From Stenotrophomonas raiganjensis (SeqCode) (GTDB lineage: Bacteria > Pseudomonadota > Gammaproteobacteria > Xanthomonadales > Xanthomonadaceae), in the NCBI RefSeq assembly GCF_030658505.1, contig NZ_JAUTXR010000183.1, positions 1-64,000 of the forward strand: a DNA stretch of 64,000 bases. Direction: 5' to 3'. A program made the position numbers and the translations under genes. Numbering within the stretch: position 1 is the stretch's first letter; each line of letters opens with the position of its first letter. The notes below the pieces were generated by a model, which was not told where the DNA came from, made no database searches, and was given only the letters and a program-made list of their open reading frames with translations. This document shows, in pieces, positions 7,847-17,500 of this stretch.

Positions 7847-9235
7847 ATGACCGATTCCCGCATTGCCTCGCTGCAGCAGGCCTGTCCCGGCCTGAAGCTG
7901 AAGACAGAACCGTCCGACCTGGAGCATTACGGGCGCGATTGGACCCGGCGCTGGACGCCGGCACCGCTGGCGATCGCACTGCCGGCCACGGTAGAGGAAG
8001 TGCAGGCGGTGATGCGCTGGAGTGCCGCCGAGGGCATGGCGGTGGTGCCGTCCGGCGGCCGCACCGGCCTCTCGGGAGGCGCGGTGGCGGCCAACGGCGA
8101 GCTGGTACTCAGCCTGGAGCGGATGAACAAGGCACTGGCCTACGACGCAGTCGATCGCACCCTGGTGGTGCAGGCCGGCATGCCGCTGGAAGCCGTGCAC
8201 AACGCCGCGCTGGACCATGGCCTGATCTACCCGGTGGATTTCGCTGCACGCGGCTCCTGCACGATCGGCGGCAACATCGCCACCAATGCCGGCGGCATCC
8301 GCGTGATCCGCTACGGCAACACCCGCGAGTGGATCGCCGGGCTGAAGGTGGTTACCGCCAGTGGCGAACTGCTCGAGCTCAACAAGGGCCTGATCAAGAA
8401 TTCCAGTGGCTATGACTTCCGCCAGCTGCTGATCGGTTCGGAAGGCACGCTGGGCGTGATCGTCGAAGCGACGGTGAAGCTGACCGACCCGCCGCCTGCA
8501 AGCAACGTGATGCTGCTGGCGGTGCCCAGCTTTGAAGTGCTGATGCAGGTGTTCGCCGCCTTCCGCGCGCGCCTGCAGCTGCAGGCCTTCGAATTCTTCA
8601 CCGACCGTGCGCTGGAGCATGTGCTGGCGCACGGCGCGCAGGCACCGTTCGACGAAGTGCATCCGTACTATGTGGTTACCGAGTTCGCCGCCAACGACGA
8701 AGCGCAGGAAGCCGCAGCGATGGCGGCCTTCGAGGACTGCATGGGCAACGGCTGGGTCAGCGACGGTGTGATCAGCGCCAGCGATGCCCAGGCTGCCCAG
8801 CTGTGGCGCCTGCGCGAAGGCATCACCGAATCGCTGGCGCGCTACACGCCCTACAAGAACGACGTCTCGGTGCGGATCTCGGCGATGCCGGCGTTTCTGG
8901 CCGAGACCCAGGCACTGATCGGGCAGGCCTACCCGCATTTCGACGTGGTCTGGTTCGGCCATATTGGCGACGGCAACCTGCACATCAATGTGCTCAAGCC
9001 GGAGGACACCAGCGACGCCGATTTCGTGGCGCAGTGCGAGCATGTGACCAAGCTGCTGGCGGAGGTGCTGGCGCGCTTCGATGGCAGCATCTCGGCCGAG
9101 CACGGCATCGGCCTGGTCAAGAAGGGCTACCTGGACAGCACCCGCGGCCCGGCCGAGATCGCGCTGATGAAGGCGGTCAAACGCGCGTTCGATCCCGAAG
9201 CGCGGCTGAATCCCGGCAAGCTGTTCGACGCCTGA
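7847..9235 (+). CDS. FAD-dependent D-2-hydroxyacid (probably D-2-hydroxyglutarate) dehydrogenase
   Basis: Flavoprotein of the GlcD/DLD/D2HGDH family, 462 residues from MTDSRIASLQQACPG. An N-terminal PCMH-type FAD domain shows VVPSGGRTGLSGGA and RGSCTIGGNIATNAGG. The C-terminal FAD-oxidase domain has GHIGDGNLHINVL and SAEHGIGLVKKGYL, with the metal-binding His typical of D-2-hydroxyglutarate dehydrogenases. The gene is divergent to serA. In other gamma-proteobacteria such an enzyme re-oxidises the D-2-hydroxyglutarate made by SerA and passes electrons to the respiratory chain; that role is inferred here. D-lactate dehydrogenase is the main alternative. Confidence 0.85.
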   Translation: MTDSRIASLQQACPGLKLKTEPSDLEHYGRDWTRRWTPAPLAIALPATVEEVQAVMRWSAAEGMAVVPSGGRTGLSGGAVAANGELVLSLERMNKALAYDAVDRTLVVQAGMPLEAVHNAALDHGLIYPVDFAARGSCTIGGNIATNAGGIRVIRYGNTREWIAGLKVVTASGELLELNKGLIKNSSGYDFRQLLIGSEGTLGVIVEATVKLTDPPPASNVMLLAVPSFEVLMQVFAAFRARLQLQAFEFFTDRALEHVLAHGAQAPFDEVHPYYVVTEFAANDEAQEAAAMAAFEDCMGNGWVSDGVISASDAQAAQLWRLREGITESLARYTPYKNDVSVRISAMPAFLAETQALIGQAYPHFDVVWFGHIGDGNLHINVLKPEDTSDADFVAQCEHVTKLLAEVLARFDGSISAEHGIGLVKKGYLDSTRGPAEIALMKAVKRAFDPEARLNPGKLFDA

Positions 9236-9297
9236 GCCGGGCAAATCCTTCACGTACCCGTTACGCTCCACGCACCTTCACAACCGGCTCCGCACCG

Positions 9298-9597
9298 ATG
9301 ACCCGTCCGCTCCTGCTGCTTGCCCTGCTGTCCCTGCCGCTGGCCGGCTTCGCTTCCAGCTTCGCCGGCACCTCGGCCGGTTCCGCCACCGGTGCATCGT
9401 CGGGCTCTTCGGCCAGCAGTTCGGGCGACGACAAGGTGGTGCAGGCTGCACGTGATGATGCTGCTGCATTCGTTGCCAGCGATGGCCAGATCCGGGGCGC
9501 ACGGCTGCAGGCCGCACTGGTCCACCTGCGCGAGCAGAGCACCGCCGCACAACAGCAGAGCGACCTGGAACTGGCCCGCTCGCTGCTGGCACGTTGA
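9298..9597 (+). CDS. Small secreted protein, DUF2388-like
   Basis: 99-residue protein with an N-terminal signal peptide (MTRPLLLLALLSLPLAGFAS) and a low-complexity Ser/Gly/Ala linker. The conserved C-terminal half begins DDKVVQAARDDAAAFVASDG, which I recognise as the DUF2388 pattern known mainly from Pseudomonas. The function is unknown; a periplasmic location is inferred from the signal peptide. It starts 62 nt after the flavoprotein gene and lies 40 nt before the DUF4105 gene. DUF2388 and DUF4105 genes are, from memory, neighbours in pseudomonads too, suggesting a shared envelope role. Confidence 0.75.
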   Translation: MTRPLLLLALLSLPLAGFASSFAGTSAGSATGASSGSSASSSGDDKVVQAARDDAAAFVASDGQIRGARLQAALVHLREQSTAAQQQSDLELARSLLAR

Positions 9598-9609
9598 TCC
9601 CACCTTCGG

Positions 9610-9632
9610 GTAGTGCCGGCCGCTGGCCGGCA
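9610..9632. repeat. SMAG-type REP hairpin
   Basis: GTAG followed by TGCCGGCC-GCT-GGCCGGCA. It ends 5 nt before the ATG of the DUF4105 gene, which leaves no room for a normal ribosome binding site. Confidence 0.7.
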
Positions 9633-9637
9633 ACGCC

Positions 9638-11434
9638 ATGACATCTGCACGGAACGCAGCCACGCATGGCGTGGCTCTACTGCTGATCGCCCACGTCGCG
9701 CACGCAGCCGATCGACTGCAGCTTGATCCGTCCGGTCTCGATCCGGCACAGCAGCAGCTCGCCAGCCAGACCCTGGCTGACGTGCAGTCACTGTTGCCGG
9801 ACGGCCTGCTGGCTGCGTTGCCGGCGCAGGTACGGGTGCGCTGGACGGATGACCTGCCGGCCGAGGTGCATGGCCGCACCTTCGCTGGCCGTATCGCGCT
9901 GCGCCGGAGCCTGCTGGGCGACAGTGCGCCCGGCGCCCGCCGTGCCCGGCGCAGCGCCCTGGTGCACGAACTGACCCATGTTGCAGACCGTAGCGGCGCG
10001 GGCTGGTCGCGCAGCGCGCGATGGCGTGACCTCGCGGGCTGGCAGCGCAAACCCTGGCACCTCGGCCGTGGCGGCAACGATTTCCGTGCCCGCAGCCCGG
10101 ATGCCTATGAACTGAAGGATCCGGCCGAGTACCTGGCGGTGAACGCCGAGCATTTCGTGCTTGACGCCGAGTTCAGCTGTCGTCGCCCGGCACTGGCGCA
10201 GTGGTACCAGGCCCATTTCGGAACGCCACCTTCGCTGCCGCAGCCACGCTGCGCGGCGACATTGCCCTTGCTGCAGGCCGATGCGGAAGAGGGCGCGGCA
10301 TCGCTGCTGCAGCTCGATCCCTCGCGCGTGTACGCAGTGGACTATCTGTTCGCCGAAGGCAGTGCACAGCCGATGAGCCGCTGGGGCCACAGCATGCTGC
10401 GGCTGGTGATCTGCCGGCCCGGGCGCGCACCGGGGCCGGACTGCCGGCTGGATCTTGAGTATCACCGCGTGCTGTCGTTCCGCGCCTTCGTTGGTGACGT
10501 GCAGATTTCCAACTGGCGCGGCTTGACCGGTGGCTACCCGTCGCGGCTGTTCGTGCTGCCGCTGCAGCAGGTGGTGGACGAGTACACCAAGGTCGAGCTG
10601 CGCGGGCTGCAGTCACTGCCGCTGCGACTGCAGCGCAATGAGATCGCCAGCCTGCTCGAGCGCACCGCCCAGGTGCACTGGAGCTATGACGGGCGCTATT
10701 ACTTCGTCAGCAACAACTGCGCGGTGGAAACCGCCAAGCTGCTGCAGGCCGGTGTGCCGCGGGTGGGCGAGGCCGGGTTGGCCCAGCTGAGTCCGCGCGG
10801 CCTGAAGCGCAGACTGATGCGGCTGGGCGTGCTCGACGAGGGAGTGCTGACGGACCGCAATGCAGCACAGGCGCAGGGCTACTACTTCGCCTCGGCGCGC
10901 GACCACTACCAGCAGTTGTTCGCAGTGGCCGCGGCCCAGTTGGCCTTGCCCGCGCGCGATGTGCGTGGCTGGTTGAAGCTGCCTGCACAGCGACGGGCAC
11001 CGTGGCTGCTGCAGGGTGACCTGCGTGCCAGTGCCGGGCTGTTGCTGCTGGAACAGGCCGCGCAGCGGCGCGCCGAGCTGCGCGCACGCGATGTGCTCAA
11101 GCGGCAGCTGCTGGCCGCACCGGACAGCACTGAAACCCGCAGCCTGCAGGGGTTGCTGGAGCAGAGCGGGCAGTGGCTGCGCCCGGGGACGCTGCTGCAG
11201 GACGGCGGCTATGGATTGCCGCTGGGCGACGAGCAGGCGCTGCTGTCCGAAGCCGTGGCAACGGCCAGTGCACAGGCGGTGCCGGCGTGGCAGGCATTGC
11301 GCGCCCAGCTGCGCCAGCAGCTGCCGACCCGGCAGCGCGAGGAAATGGATGCGATCGACGCCAATCTGGCCGCCCTCGGTGCATACCTGCGCACGCAGGC
11401 TGCCGGTACGACTACTGGCGCGGCAGTTCGATGA
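9638..11434 (+). CDS. Secreted DUF4105-family protein with HExxH motif
   Basis: 598-residue protein with a probable signal peptide (GVALLLIAHVAHA) followed by a metallopeptidase-like segment. ALVHELTHVAD supplies H110-E111-x-x-H114, and EYLAVNAEHF follows as a likely third-ligand region. The second half, from about residue 220 (YAVDYLFAEGSAQPMSRWGHSMLRL), is the DUF4105 domain with a conserved NNCAVETAKLL segment. The biochemical role is not established; an envelope-associated hydrolase is an inference. The first codons overlap a REP element, so the true start is not secure. The stop overlaps the sensor kinase stop by 23 nt in a convergent arrangement. Confidence 0.82.
   Translation: MTSARNAATHGVALLLIAHVAHAADRLQLDPSGLDPAQQQLASQTLADVQSLLPDGLLAALPAQVRVRWTDDLPAEVHGRTFAGRIALRRSLLGDSAPGARRARRSALVHELTHVADRSGAGWSRSARWRDLAGWQRKPWHLGRGGNDFRARSPDAYELKDPAEYLAVNAEHFVLDAEFSCRRPALAQWYQAHFGTPPSLPQPRCAATLPLLQADAEEGAASLLQLDPSRVYAVDYLFAEGSAQPMSRWGHSMLRLVICRPGRAPGPDCRLDLEYHRVLSFRAFVGDVQISNWRGLTGGYPSRLFVLPLQQVVDEYTKVELRGLQSLPLRLQRNEIASLLERTAQVHWSYDGRYYFVSNNCAVETAKLLQAGVPRVGEAGLAQLSPRGLKRRLMRLGVLDEGVLTDRNAAQAQGYYFASARDHYQQLFAVAAAQLALPARDVRGWLKLPAQRRAPWLLQGDLRASAGLLLLEQAAQRRAELRARDVLKRQLLAAPDSTETRSLQGLLEQSGQWLRPGTLLQDGGYGLPLGDEQALLSEAVATASAQAVPAWQALRAQLRQQLPTRQREEMDAIDANLAALGAYLRTQAAGTTTGAAVR
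9659..9680. repeat. SMAG-type REP hairpin inside a coding region
   Basis: GCCACGC-ATG-GCGTGGC followed by TCTAC. If the ATG at 9638 is right, this REP encodes THGVALL within the signal peptide of the DUF4105 protein. Confidence 0.65.
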
Positions 11435-12488
11435 CGAAGCGGCTGCCGCCGGTGCTGCCGGGGATGCAGTAGACGCGACCGCCGTGCGCATCGGCAATGG
11501 CCTTGACCACCGCCAGGCCAAGCCCGCTGCCACCTCCCTGGCGCGAACGCGAACCATCGGCGCGCATGAACGGGGTGAAGATATCCGCGTGCAGTTCCGG
11601 GTCGATGCCCGGGCCCTCGTCCTCGATCGACACCTGCACGTGGCCGGGCGTGTCATGCACGGCAATCCGCACCTTGCCCGGGCTGGCATAGCGCCGCGCG
11701 TTCTCCAGCAGCGCCAGCAGGGCCTGGCGCAGGCGGGTCGGGTCGCAGTGCGCGTTGTGTTCCTCGCGGCTGGTTTCCAGTTCCAGCACGAAACCGGCGG
11801 TGCGGAACTGCGGGTCGACCAGGGTCATCACCGAATGCACCTCGGCCACCACGTCGGTGCGCGCGCGGCGCACGTCCAGCCGCGCGTTGTCGGACAGGCT
11901 CAGCACGCGCAGATCCTCGATCAGCCGTGACAGCCCTTCGACCTGGGCCAGCAGGCTGCGGAACTGCGACTCGTCCGGCTGGAACACGCCCTCGGCCAGC
12001 CCCTGCAGGCGGCCGCGCAGGATCGTCACCGGCGTGCGCAGCTCATGGGCGATGGCGGCGTGCCACATCGCGCGCTCGCTCTCCATGTGCTGCAGGCGGC
12101 GCGCCATCGCATTGAAGTCCTCGACCAGGGTCGCCACTTCGCCCGGCGAATTTTCCTCGACACTGGCGCGCGCACCCAGGTCGCCGCCCGCGAGCGCACG
12201 CACGCTGTCCACCAGCGAATTCAACGGCGACAGGATGCGGTGGGCGAGACGGAACGAGGCGGCGATGGCCAGCGCCAGTCCGGTCAGGATCACGCCCGCC
12301 ATCCATGCCAGTTCCGGCCCGGTCGGCAGCCAGCTTTCCGGCTCCTCGGTGCTGCCGGGGAAGAACTCGACCAGTACCGCATACAGCAGCCACGATGACA
12401 GGATCATCATCACGATGACGCCGATCACCATCAGCGACATCGAGACGATGATGTGGCGGCTGAGCCCGGATCGGCGCAGGCGGCCCAT
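11412..12488 (-). CDS. smeSy: Sensor histidine kinase SmeSy
   Basis: Membrane sensor of the two-component system next to the SmeYZ pump. 358 residues: TM1 about 13-40, a short periplasmic loop, TM2 about 62-82, HAMP domain, and the HisKA dimerisation domain with AHELRTP (phospho-acceptor H148). The HATPase domain follows, with a Gly-rich lid at GGGSGLGLAVV. The periplasmic loop is too short for a classic ligand domain, so membrane or cytoplasmic sensing is likely. Its ATG shares one base with the regulator's stop (TGATG). The name rests on family, divergence from an adaptor/RND pair and published S. maltophilia gene order. Confidence 0.87.
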   Translation of the reverse strand: MGRLRRSGLSRHIIVSMSLMVIGVIVMMILSSWLLYAVLVEFFPGSTEEPESWLPTGPELAWMAGVILTGLALAIAASFRLAHRILSPLNSLVDSVRALAGGDLGARASVEENSPGEVATLVEDFNAMARRLQHMESERAMWHAAIAHELRTPVTILRGRLQGLAEGVFQPDESQFRSLLAQVEGLSRLIEDLRVLSLSDNARLDVRRARTDVVAEVHSVMTLVDPQFRTAGFVLELETSREEHNAHCDPTRLRQALLALLENARRYASPGKVRIAVHDTPGHVQVSIEDEGPGIDPELHADIFTPFMRADGSRSRQGGGSGLGLAVVKAIADAHGGRVYCIPGSTGGSRFVIELPRQ

Positions 12489-13237
12489 CAGCGGTCGGCC
12501 ATCAACCGGTAGCCGACGCCGCGCACGCTGGCGGGCACGTTGAGCATGCCCACCTCATCCAGCTTGCGGCGAAGCTTGCTGACATGGCTGTCGACGGTGC
12601 GCTCCAGCGCCTCGCTTTCCGGCAGGCATTCGTGCATCAGCTCGCTGCGGCTGAAGATGCGTGTCGGCGCCAGTGCCATGCAGTGCAGCAGCTTGAACTC
12701 GGTCAGCGTGAGCAGCACTTCGTGACTGTAGCCTTCGCCCTCGACGTGCACGGCGTGGGTGGCCGAGTCGATCAGCAGCGGGCCGACGCGCAGCGCGGTG
12801 GGCGCGTCCACGCGCGAAGCGCGCAGCGTACGCCGCAGCACGGCGCGCACGCGCGCCGCCACCTCGGCCGGGTTGAACGGCTTGACCACGTAGTCATCGG
12901 CGCCCATGCGCAGCGCGGTCAGCTTGTCCAGGTCCTGGTCCAGTGCGGTCAGCATGATCACCGGCGTCTCGCCGCGCTGGCGCAGCTGGGTCAGCACGCT
13001 CCAGCCGTCCAGGCGCGGCAGCTGCACATCGAGCAGGACCAGGTCGGGGCGGGCGCTGCGATGCAGGTCCAGTGCGCTGTGGCCATCGGCGGCGCGCAGC
13101 GTGCGCAGTCCTTCGCGTTCCAGGTAGGCGGTGAGAATATCAGCGATCTCGGCCTCATCCTCGACGATCAGGACGAGGGCGGCGAGGGCAGGGGCGGCAT
13201 GCATGCAGGGGCGGGGCCTTAAGGTGCTTGCCTCCAT
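12488..13237 (-). CDS. smeRy: OmpR/PhoB-family response regulator SmeRy
   Basis: 249-residue transcription factor. The receiver domain has the acidic pocket in IVEDEAE, the phospho-acceptor D70 in LVLLDVQ and a switch Lys in VVKPFNP. A C-terminal winged-helix domain ends in VDSHVSKLRRKL and GVGYRLM. I chose the ATG at 13237 because TGGAG lies 5 nt upstream; starting at 13204 (MHAAPALAAL) would remove 11 residues and lacks a good Shine-Dalgarno. It is transcribed divergently from smeY across about 96 bp, where its binding sites are expected. Known SmeRySy controls SmeYZ and inversely affects SmeDEF. Confidence 0.87.
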   Translation of the reverse strand: MEASTLRPRPCMHAAPALAALVLIVEDEAEIADILTAYLEREGLRTLRAADGHSALDLHRSARPDLVLLDVQLPRLDGWSVLTQLRQRGETPVIMLTALDQDLDKLTALRMGADDYVVKPFNPAEVAARVRAVLRRTLRASRVDAPTALRVGPLLIDSATHAVHVEGEGYSHEVLLTLTEFKLLHCMALAPTRIFSRSELMHECLPESEALERTVDSHVSKLRRKLDEVGMLNVPASVRGVGYRLMADR

Positions 13238-13333
13238 CGTATCTCCACAGTTCCTCCATCGAAACCCCATCATCGCCACGCACACTGCGTTCTTCAGAAC
13301 CTTTCAGCCGCCTGCGCGGCATTGTGCACAGCA

Positions 13334-14482
13334 ATGAGAACCTTCAGGACTCCGGTCGCGCTGATCGCGGCCCTCGCCCTGGCCATGACGGCCTGCTCCA
13401 CCCCCGAAGCCACCCCCGAAGCCGCACCGCGTGTCAGCGTGGTCACCGTCGGCCCGCAGGTGGTGCAGCGTGACGACGAACTGCCCGGCCGGGTGGCCGC
13501 CGTGCGCACCGCGCAGATCCGTGCGCAGGTGGGCGGCATCGTGCAGCGCCGGCTGTTCGACCAGGGCGCGGAAGTGAGCGCCGGCCAGGCGCTGTTCCAG
13601 ATCGACCCGGCCGCATTCCGTGCCGATGTCGATTCGGCGCTGGCCGCACTGCAGCGCAGTGAAGCGGCGCTGGGCCGCAGCCGCGTGCAGTCGCAACGTC
13701 TGCATGCATTGGCCGCCGCGCAGGCTGTCAGCCAGCAGCATCGCGATGACGCCAGCGCCGAGTATGAACAGGCGCGTGCGGCGGTGAATGAAGCACGCGC
13801 GATTCTCGCCCGTCGCCAGCTTGACCTGCGCTATGCCACGGTCAGCGCGCCGATTGCCGGCCGAATCGACCAGGCGCTGGTGACCGAAGGTGCGCTGGTC
13901 GGTGTCGCCGATGCCGAGCCGATGGCGGTGGTGCAGCAGATCGACCAGGTCTATGTCGATGTGCGCCAGCCCGCGGCCCAGCTGGAGTCGCTGCAGCGCA
14001 GGGCCTCGGGCGCTTCAGAGCTGCCGGTGACGATCATCGGGGCGGCCGGCAAGCCGCTGTCCGAACGGGGCCAGCTGCTGTTCTCCGGCGTCAACGTGGA
14101 TGCGCGAACCGGCGATGTGATCCTCCGCATCCTGGTCGACAACCCGCAGCGCCAGCTGCTGCCCGGCATGTATGTGCGCGCGAAGGTGCCACGTGGTGCC
14201 CCGGCCAGCGCGCTGACCGTGCCGCAACAGGCGGTGCTGCGCAGCGCCGGTGGCCAGGCTTACGCCTGGGTGATCGCCGGTGATGGCAAAGCGGTGATCC
14301 GCACGCTGGAAGTGGACGGCAGCGTGGATCGCCAGTGGCTGGTGCGTTCTGGCCTGAAGGCGGGCGAGAAGGTGGTGGTCGAGGGCCAGGAACGCCTGCA
14401 GGAAGGTGTGGTGGTCGATGCGCGCGACTGGCAGCTGCCGGTCGCAGGCGCCGGTGCCGTGCAGGCCGGCAGCAAGGGCTGA
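13334..14482 (+). CDS. smeY: RND efflux periplasmic adaptor SmeY
   Basis: Membrane-fusion protein of 382 residues with a lipoprotein-type signal (ALALAMTAC, lipidation Cys expected at the mature N-terminus). The barrel-sandwich hybrid halves (AQIRAQVGGIVQRRL and ATVSAPIAGRI), an alpha-hairpin around residues 95-150, a beta-barrel and a membrane-proximal domain ending QLPVAGAG follow. It bridges SmeZ to an outer-membrane channel. No outer-membrane factor is encoded nearby, so a TolC-type partner elsewhere is needed, as reported for SmeYZ. The Shine-Dalgarno is weak. It is followed after 36 nt by smeZ. Confidence 0.88.
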   Translation: MRTFRTPVALIAALALAMTACSTPEATPEAAPRVSVVTVGPQVVQRDDELPGRVAAVRTAQIRAQVGGIVQRRLFDQGAEVSAGQALFQIDPAAFRADVDSALAALQRSEAALGRSRVQSQRLHALAAAQAVSQQHRDDASAEYEQARAAVNEARAILARRQLDLRYATVSAPIAGRIDQALVTEGALVGVADAEPMAVVQQIDQVYVDVRQPAAQLESLQRRASGASELPVTIIGAAGKPLSERGQLLFSGVNVDARTGDVILRILVDNPQRQLLPGMYVRAKVPRGAPASALTVPQQAVLRSAGGQAYAWVIAGDGKAVIRTLEVDGSVDRQWLVRSGLKAGEKVVVEGQERLQEGVVVDARDWQLPVAGAGAVQAGSKG

Positions 14483-14518
14483 GCCTGTTCCGGGCCGGTC
14501 CCTCCAGGAAAATCCAAC

Positions 14519-17500
14519 ATGGCACGTTTCTTCATCGATCGCCCGGTGTTCGCCTGGGTGCTGGCGATCTTCATCATCCTGGCCGGCGTGCTGGCGATTC
14601 CGCGGCTGGCGGTGGAGCGCTATCCGGCGGTCGCGCCACCCAGCGTCAGCATCTATGCCAGCTATCCGGGTGCCAGCCCGCAGACGCTGAATGATGCGGT
14701 GGTCGGCCTGATCGAGCGCGAGCTGTCCAGCGTCAAGCACCTGCTGTACTTCGAGTCGTCGGTGGATACCTCCGGCGAAGCGTCGATCACCGCCACCTTC
14801 AGGCCCGGCACCGATCCAGAGCTGGCGCAGGTGGACGTACAGAACCGGATCAAGGCGATCGAACCGCGCCTGCCGCGCAGCGTGCGCCAGAACGGCCTGT
14901 TCGTGGAGGCGGCCGATTCGGGCTTCCTGATGCTGGTCGGCCTGCGTTCGCCCGATGCCAGCGTCAGTGAGGCCGCGCTGGGTGACTTCATGGCACGCAA
15001 CATCATCGAAGAGCTGCGCCGCATCGATGGCGTCGGCCGCGTGCAGTTGTTCGGTGCCGAGCAGGCGATGCGGGTGTGGCTGGACCCGACCCGGCTGACG
15101 GGCTACGGCCTGACCATGAGCGACGTGGCGGCCGCCATCGAGCAGCAGAACCTGGAAATCTCACCGGGGCGCATCGGCGATTCGCCCGGCGTGCCGGGCC
15201 AGCGCATCACCGTGCCGCTCAGTGCTGATGGCCAGTTGTCCACACCGGAGCAGTTCGCGGCCATCGTGCTGCGCGCTGGGGCCGACGGCTCGCGCGTCGT
15301 GCTGGGTGATGTTGCCCGCGTCGAACTGGGCGCGCAGAGCTATGCCTGGGGTACCCGCGAGGATGGGCATCCGGCCACCGCCGCCGGCGTGCAGCTGCGT
15401 CCCGGCGCGAATGCCGTGCGGACTGCATCTGCGGTGCGCGAACGCCTGGCCGAGCTGGCACCACTGCTGCCGCGCGGGGTGGAGTCGAGCATTCCGTTCG
15501 ACACCGCACCTTTCGTGAAGATCTCGATCCAGAAGGTAGTACAGACGCTGCTGGAAGCGATGCTGCTGGTGTTCGCGGTGATGTACCTGTTCCTGCAGAA
15601 CTGGCGCTACACGTTGATTCCGGCACTGGTTGCGCCGATCGCATTGCTGGGTACGTTTGCGGTGATGCTGGCGCTGGGCTTTTCGATCAACGTGCTGACC
15701 ATGTTCGGCATGGTGCTGGCGATCGGCATCATTGTCGACGACGCGATTGTAGTGGTCGAAGGCGTGGAACGGATCATGGCCGAGGAAGGCCTGCCCCCCC
15801 GCGAGGCGACCATCAAGGCGATGCGCGAGCTCACCGGTGCGGTGATCGGCATCACCCTGGTGTTGACCGCCGTGTTCATCCCGATGGCGTTGGCCAGTGG
15901 TTCGGTGGGTGCGATCTACCGCCAGTTCACCGTGGCGATGGCGGTGTCGATCCTGTTCTCGGCGCTGCTGGCACTGAGCCTGACGCCGGCATTGTGCGCG
16001 ACGCTGCTGCGCCAGAACACGCATGGCCATCATGGCCGTGGCGGGCTGTTCGGCGCCTTCAATCGTGGCTTCGAGAAGATGACCGGGCGCTACCAGCGCG
16101 GCGTGGCGTCGGTCCTGCAGCGCAGCGGGCGGGTGATGGGCATGTTCGCTGCGTTGGTGGCGGCGCTGCTGCTGGGCCTGCACTGGCTGCCGGGCGCATT
16201 CCTGCCGGAAGAGGACCAGGGCTATTTCATGACCTCGATCCAGCTGCCGGCCGAGGCGACGGCCGAGCGTACGCTGGCCGTGGTCGAAGCCTACGAACGG
16301 CATGTGGCCTCGCGTCCGGGCATCGGTTCCAACCAGTCGATCCTCGGCTACAGCTTCTCCGGTTCGGGCCCGAGCGCGGCGCTGACCTACACCATGCTGA
16401 AGGACTGGGGCGAGCGTGCCGGTGCCACCGCAGCGGGTGAGGTGGAGGCGGCACAGAAGGCGATGGCGACCCTCGCCGAGGGGGAGGTGATGAGCGTGAT
16501 GCCGCCGGCGATCGACAGCCTGGGACGTTCGTCCGGATTCTCGCTGGCCCTGCAGGCCCGTACCGGGCAGAGCCAGGCCGAACTGCGCGCGGCGTTGCAG
16601 CAGCTGCTGAAACTGGCTGAAGCCAGCCCGCTGCTGTCTGAGGTGCACGCCGATGGCCTGCCGGCCGGCACCAGCGTGCGGCTGGATATCGACCGTGCCA
16701 AGGCCGAGGCGATGGGCGTGGGCTTTGCTGACATCAGCAGCACGCTGTCGGCGGCAATGGGTTCTCAGTACGTCAACGACTTCCCCAACAAGGGGCGCCT
16801 GCAGCAGGTGATCCTGCAGGCCGATGCGTCGCACCGGATGGAGCTGGAAGACGTGCTGAAGCTGTACGTGCGCAACAGCGAGGGCGGCATGGTGGCATTG
16901 TCCGAACTGGTGACCCCGCACTGGACCGAGGCGCCGCTGCAGCTGCAGCGCTATCTCGGCTTCCCGGCACTGAACCTGTCCGGTGCACCCGCTTCCGGCG
17001 TATCGACCGGCCAGGCGATGGCGGAGATGGAGCGGCTGGCCGAAGCGCTGCCGTCCGGCTTCGCCCTGCAGTGGACCAGCCAGTCGCTGCAGGAGCGCGA
17101 GTCGGGGGCGCAGGCACCGTGGCTGCTGCTGTTGTCGATGCTGGTGGTGTTCCTGGTGCTGGCGGCACTGTACGAAAGCTGGTCGATTCCGCTGGCAGTG
17201 ATGCTGGTGGTGCCACTGGGCCTGCTCGGCGCGGTTGCGGCGGTGCTGTTGCGCGGCATGCCCAACGATGTGTTCTTCAAGGTCGGCATGATCACCGTGA
17301 TCGGGCTGTCGGCGAAGAATGCGATCCTCATCGTCGAGTTCGCCCGCCAGCTGCAGCAGCAGGGGCGCGGCTTGGTGGAAGCGGCGCTGGAAGCGGCGCG
17401 GCTGCGCCTGCGGCCGATCGTGATGACCTCGCTGGCGTTCGCACTGGGCGTGGTGCCGCTGATGCTGGCGCGGGGCGCGTCGAAGGAAACCCAGCAGGCG

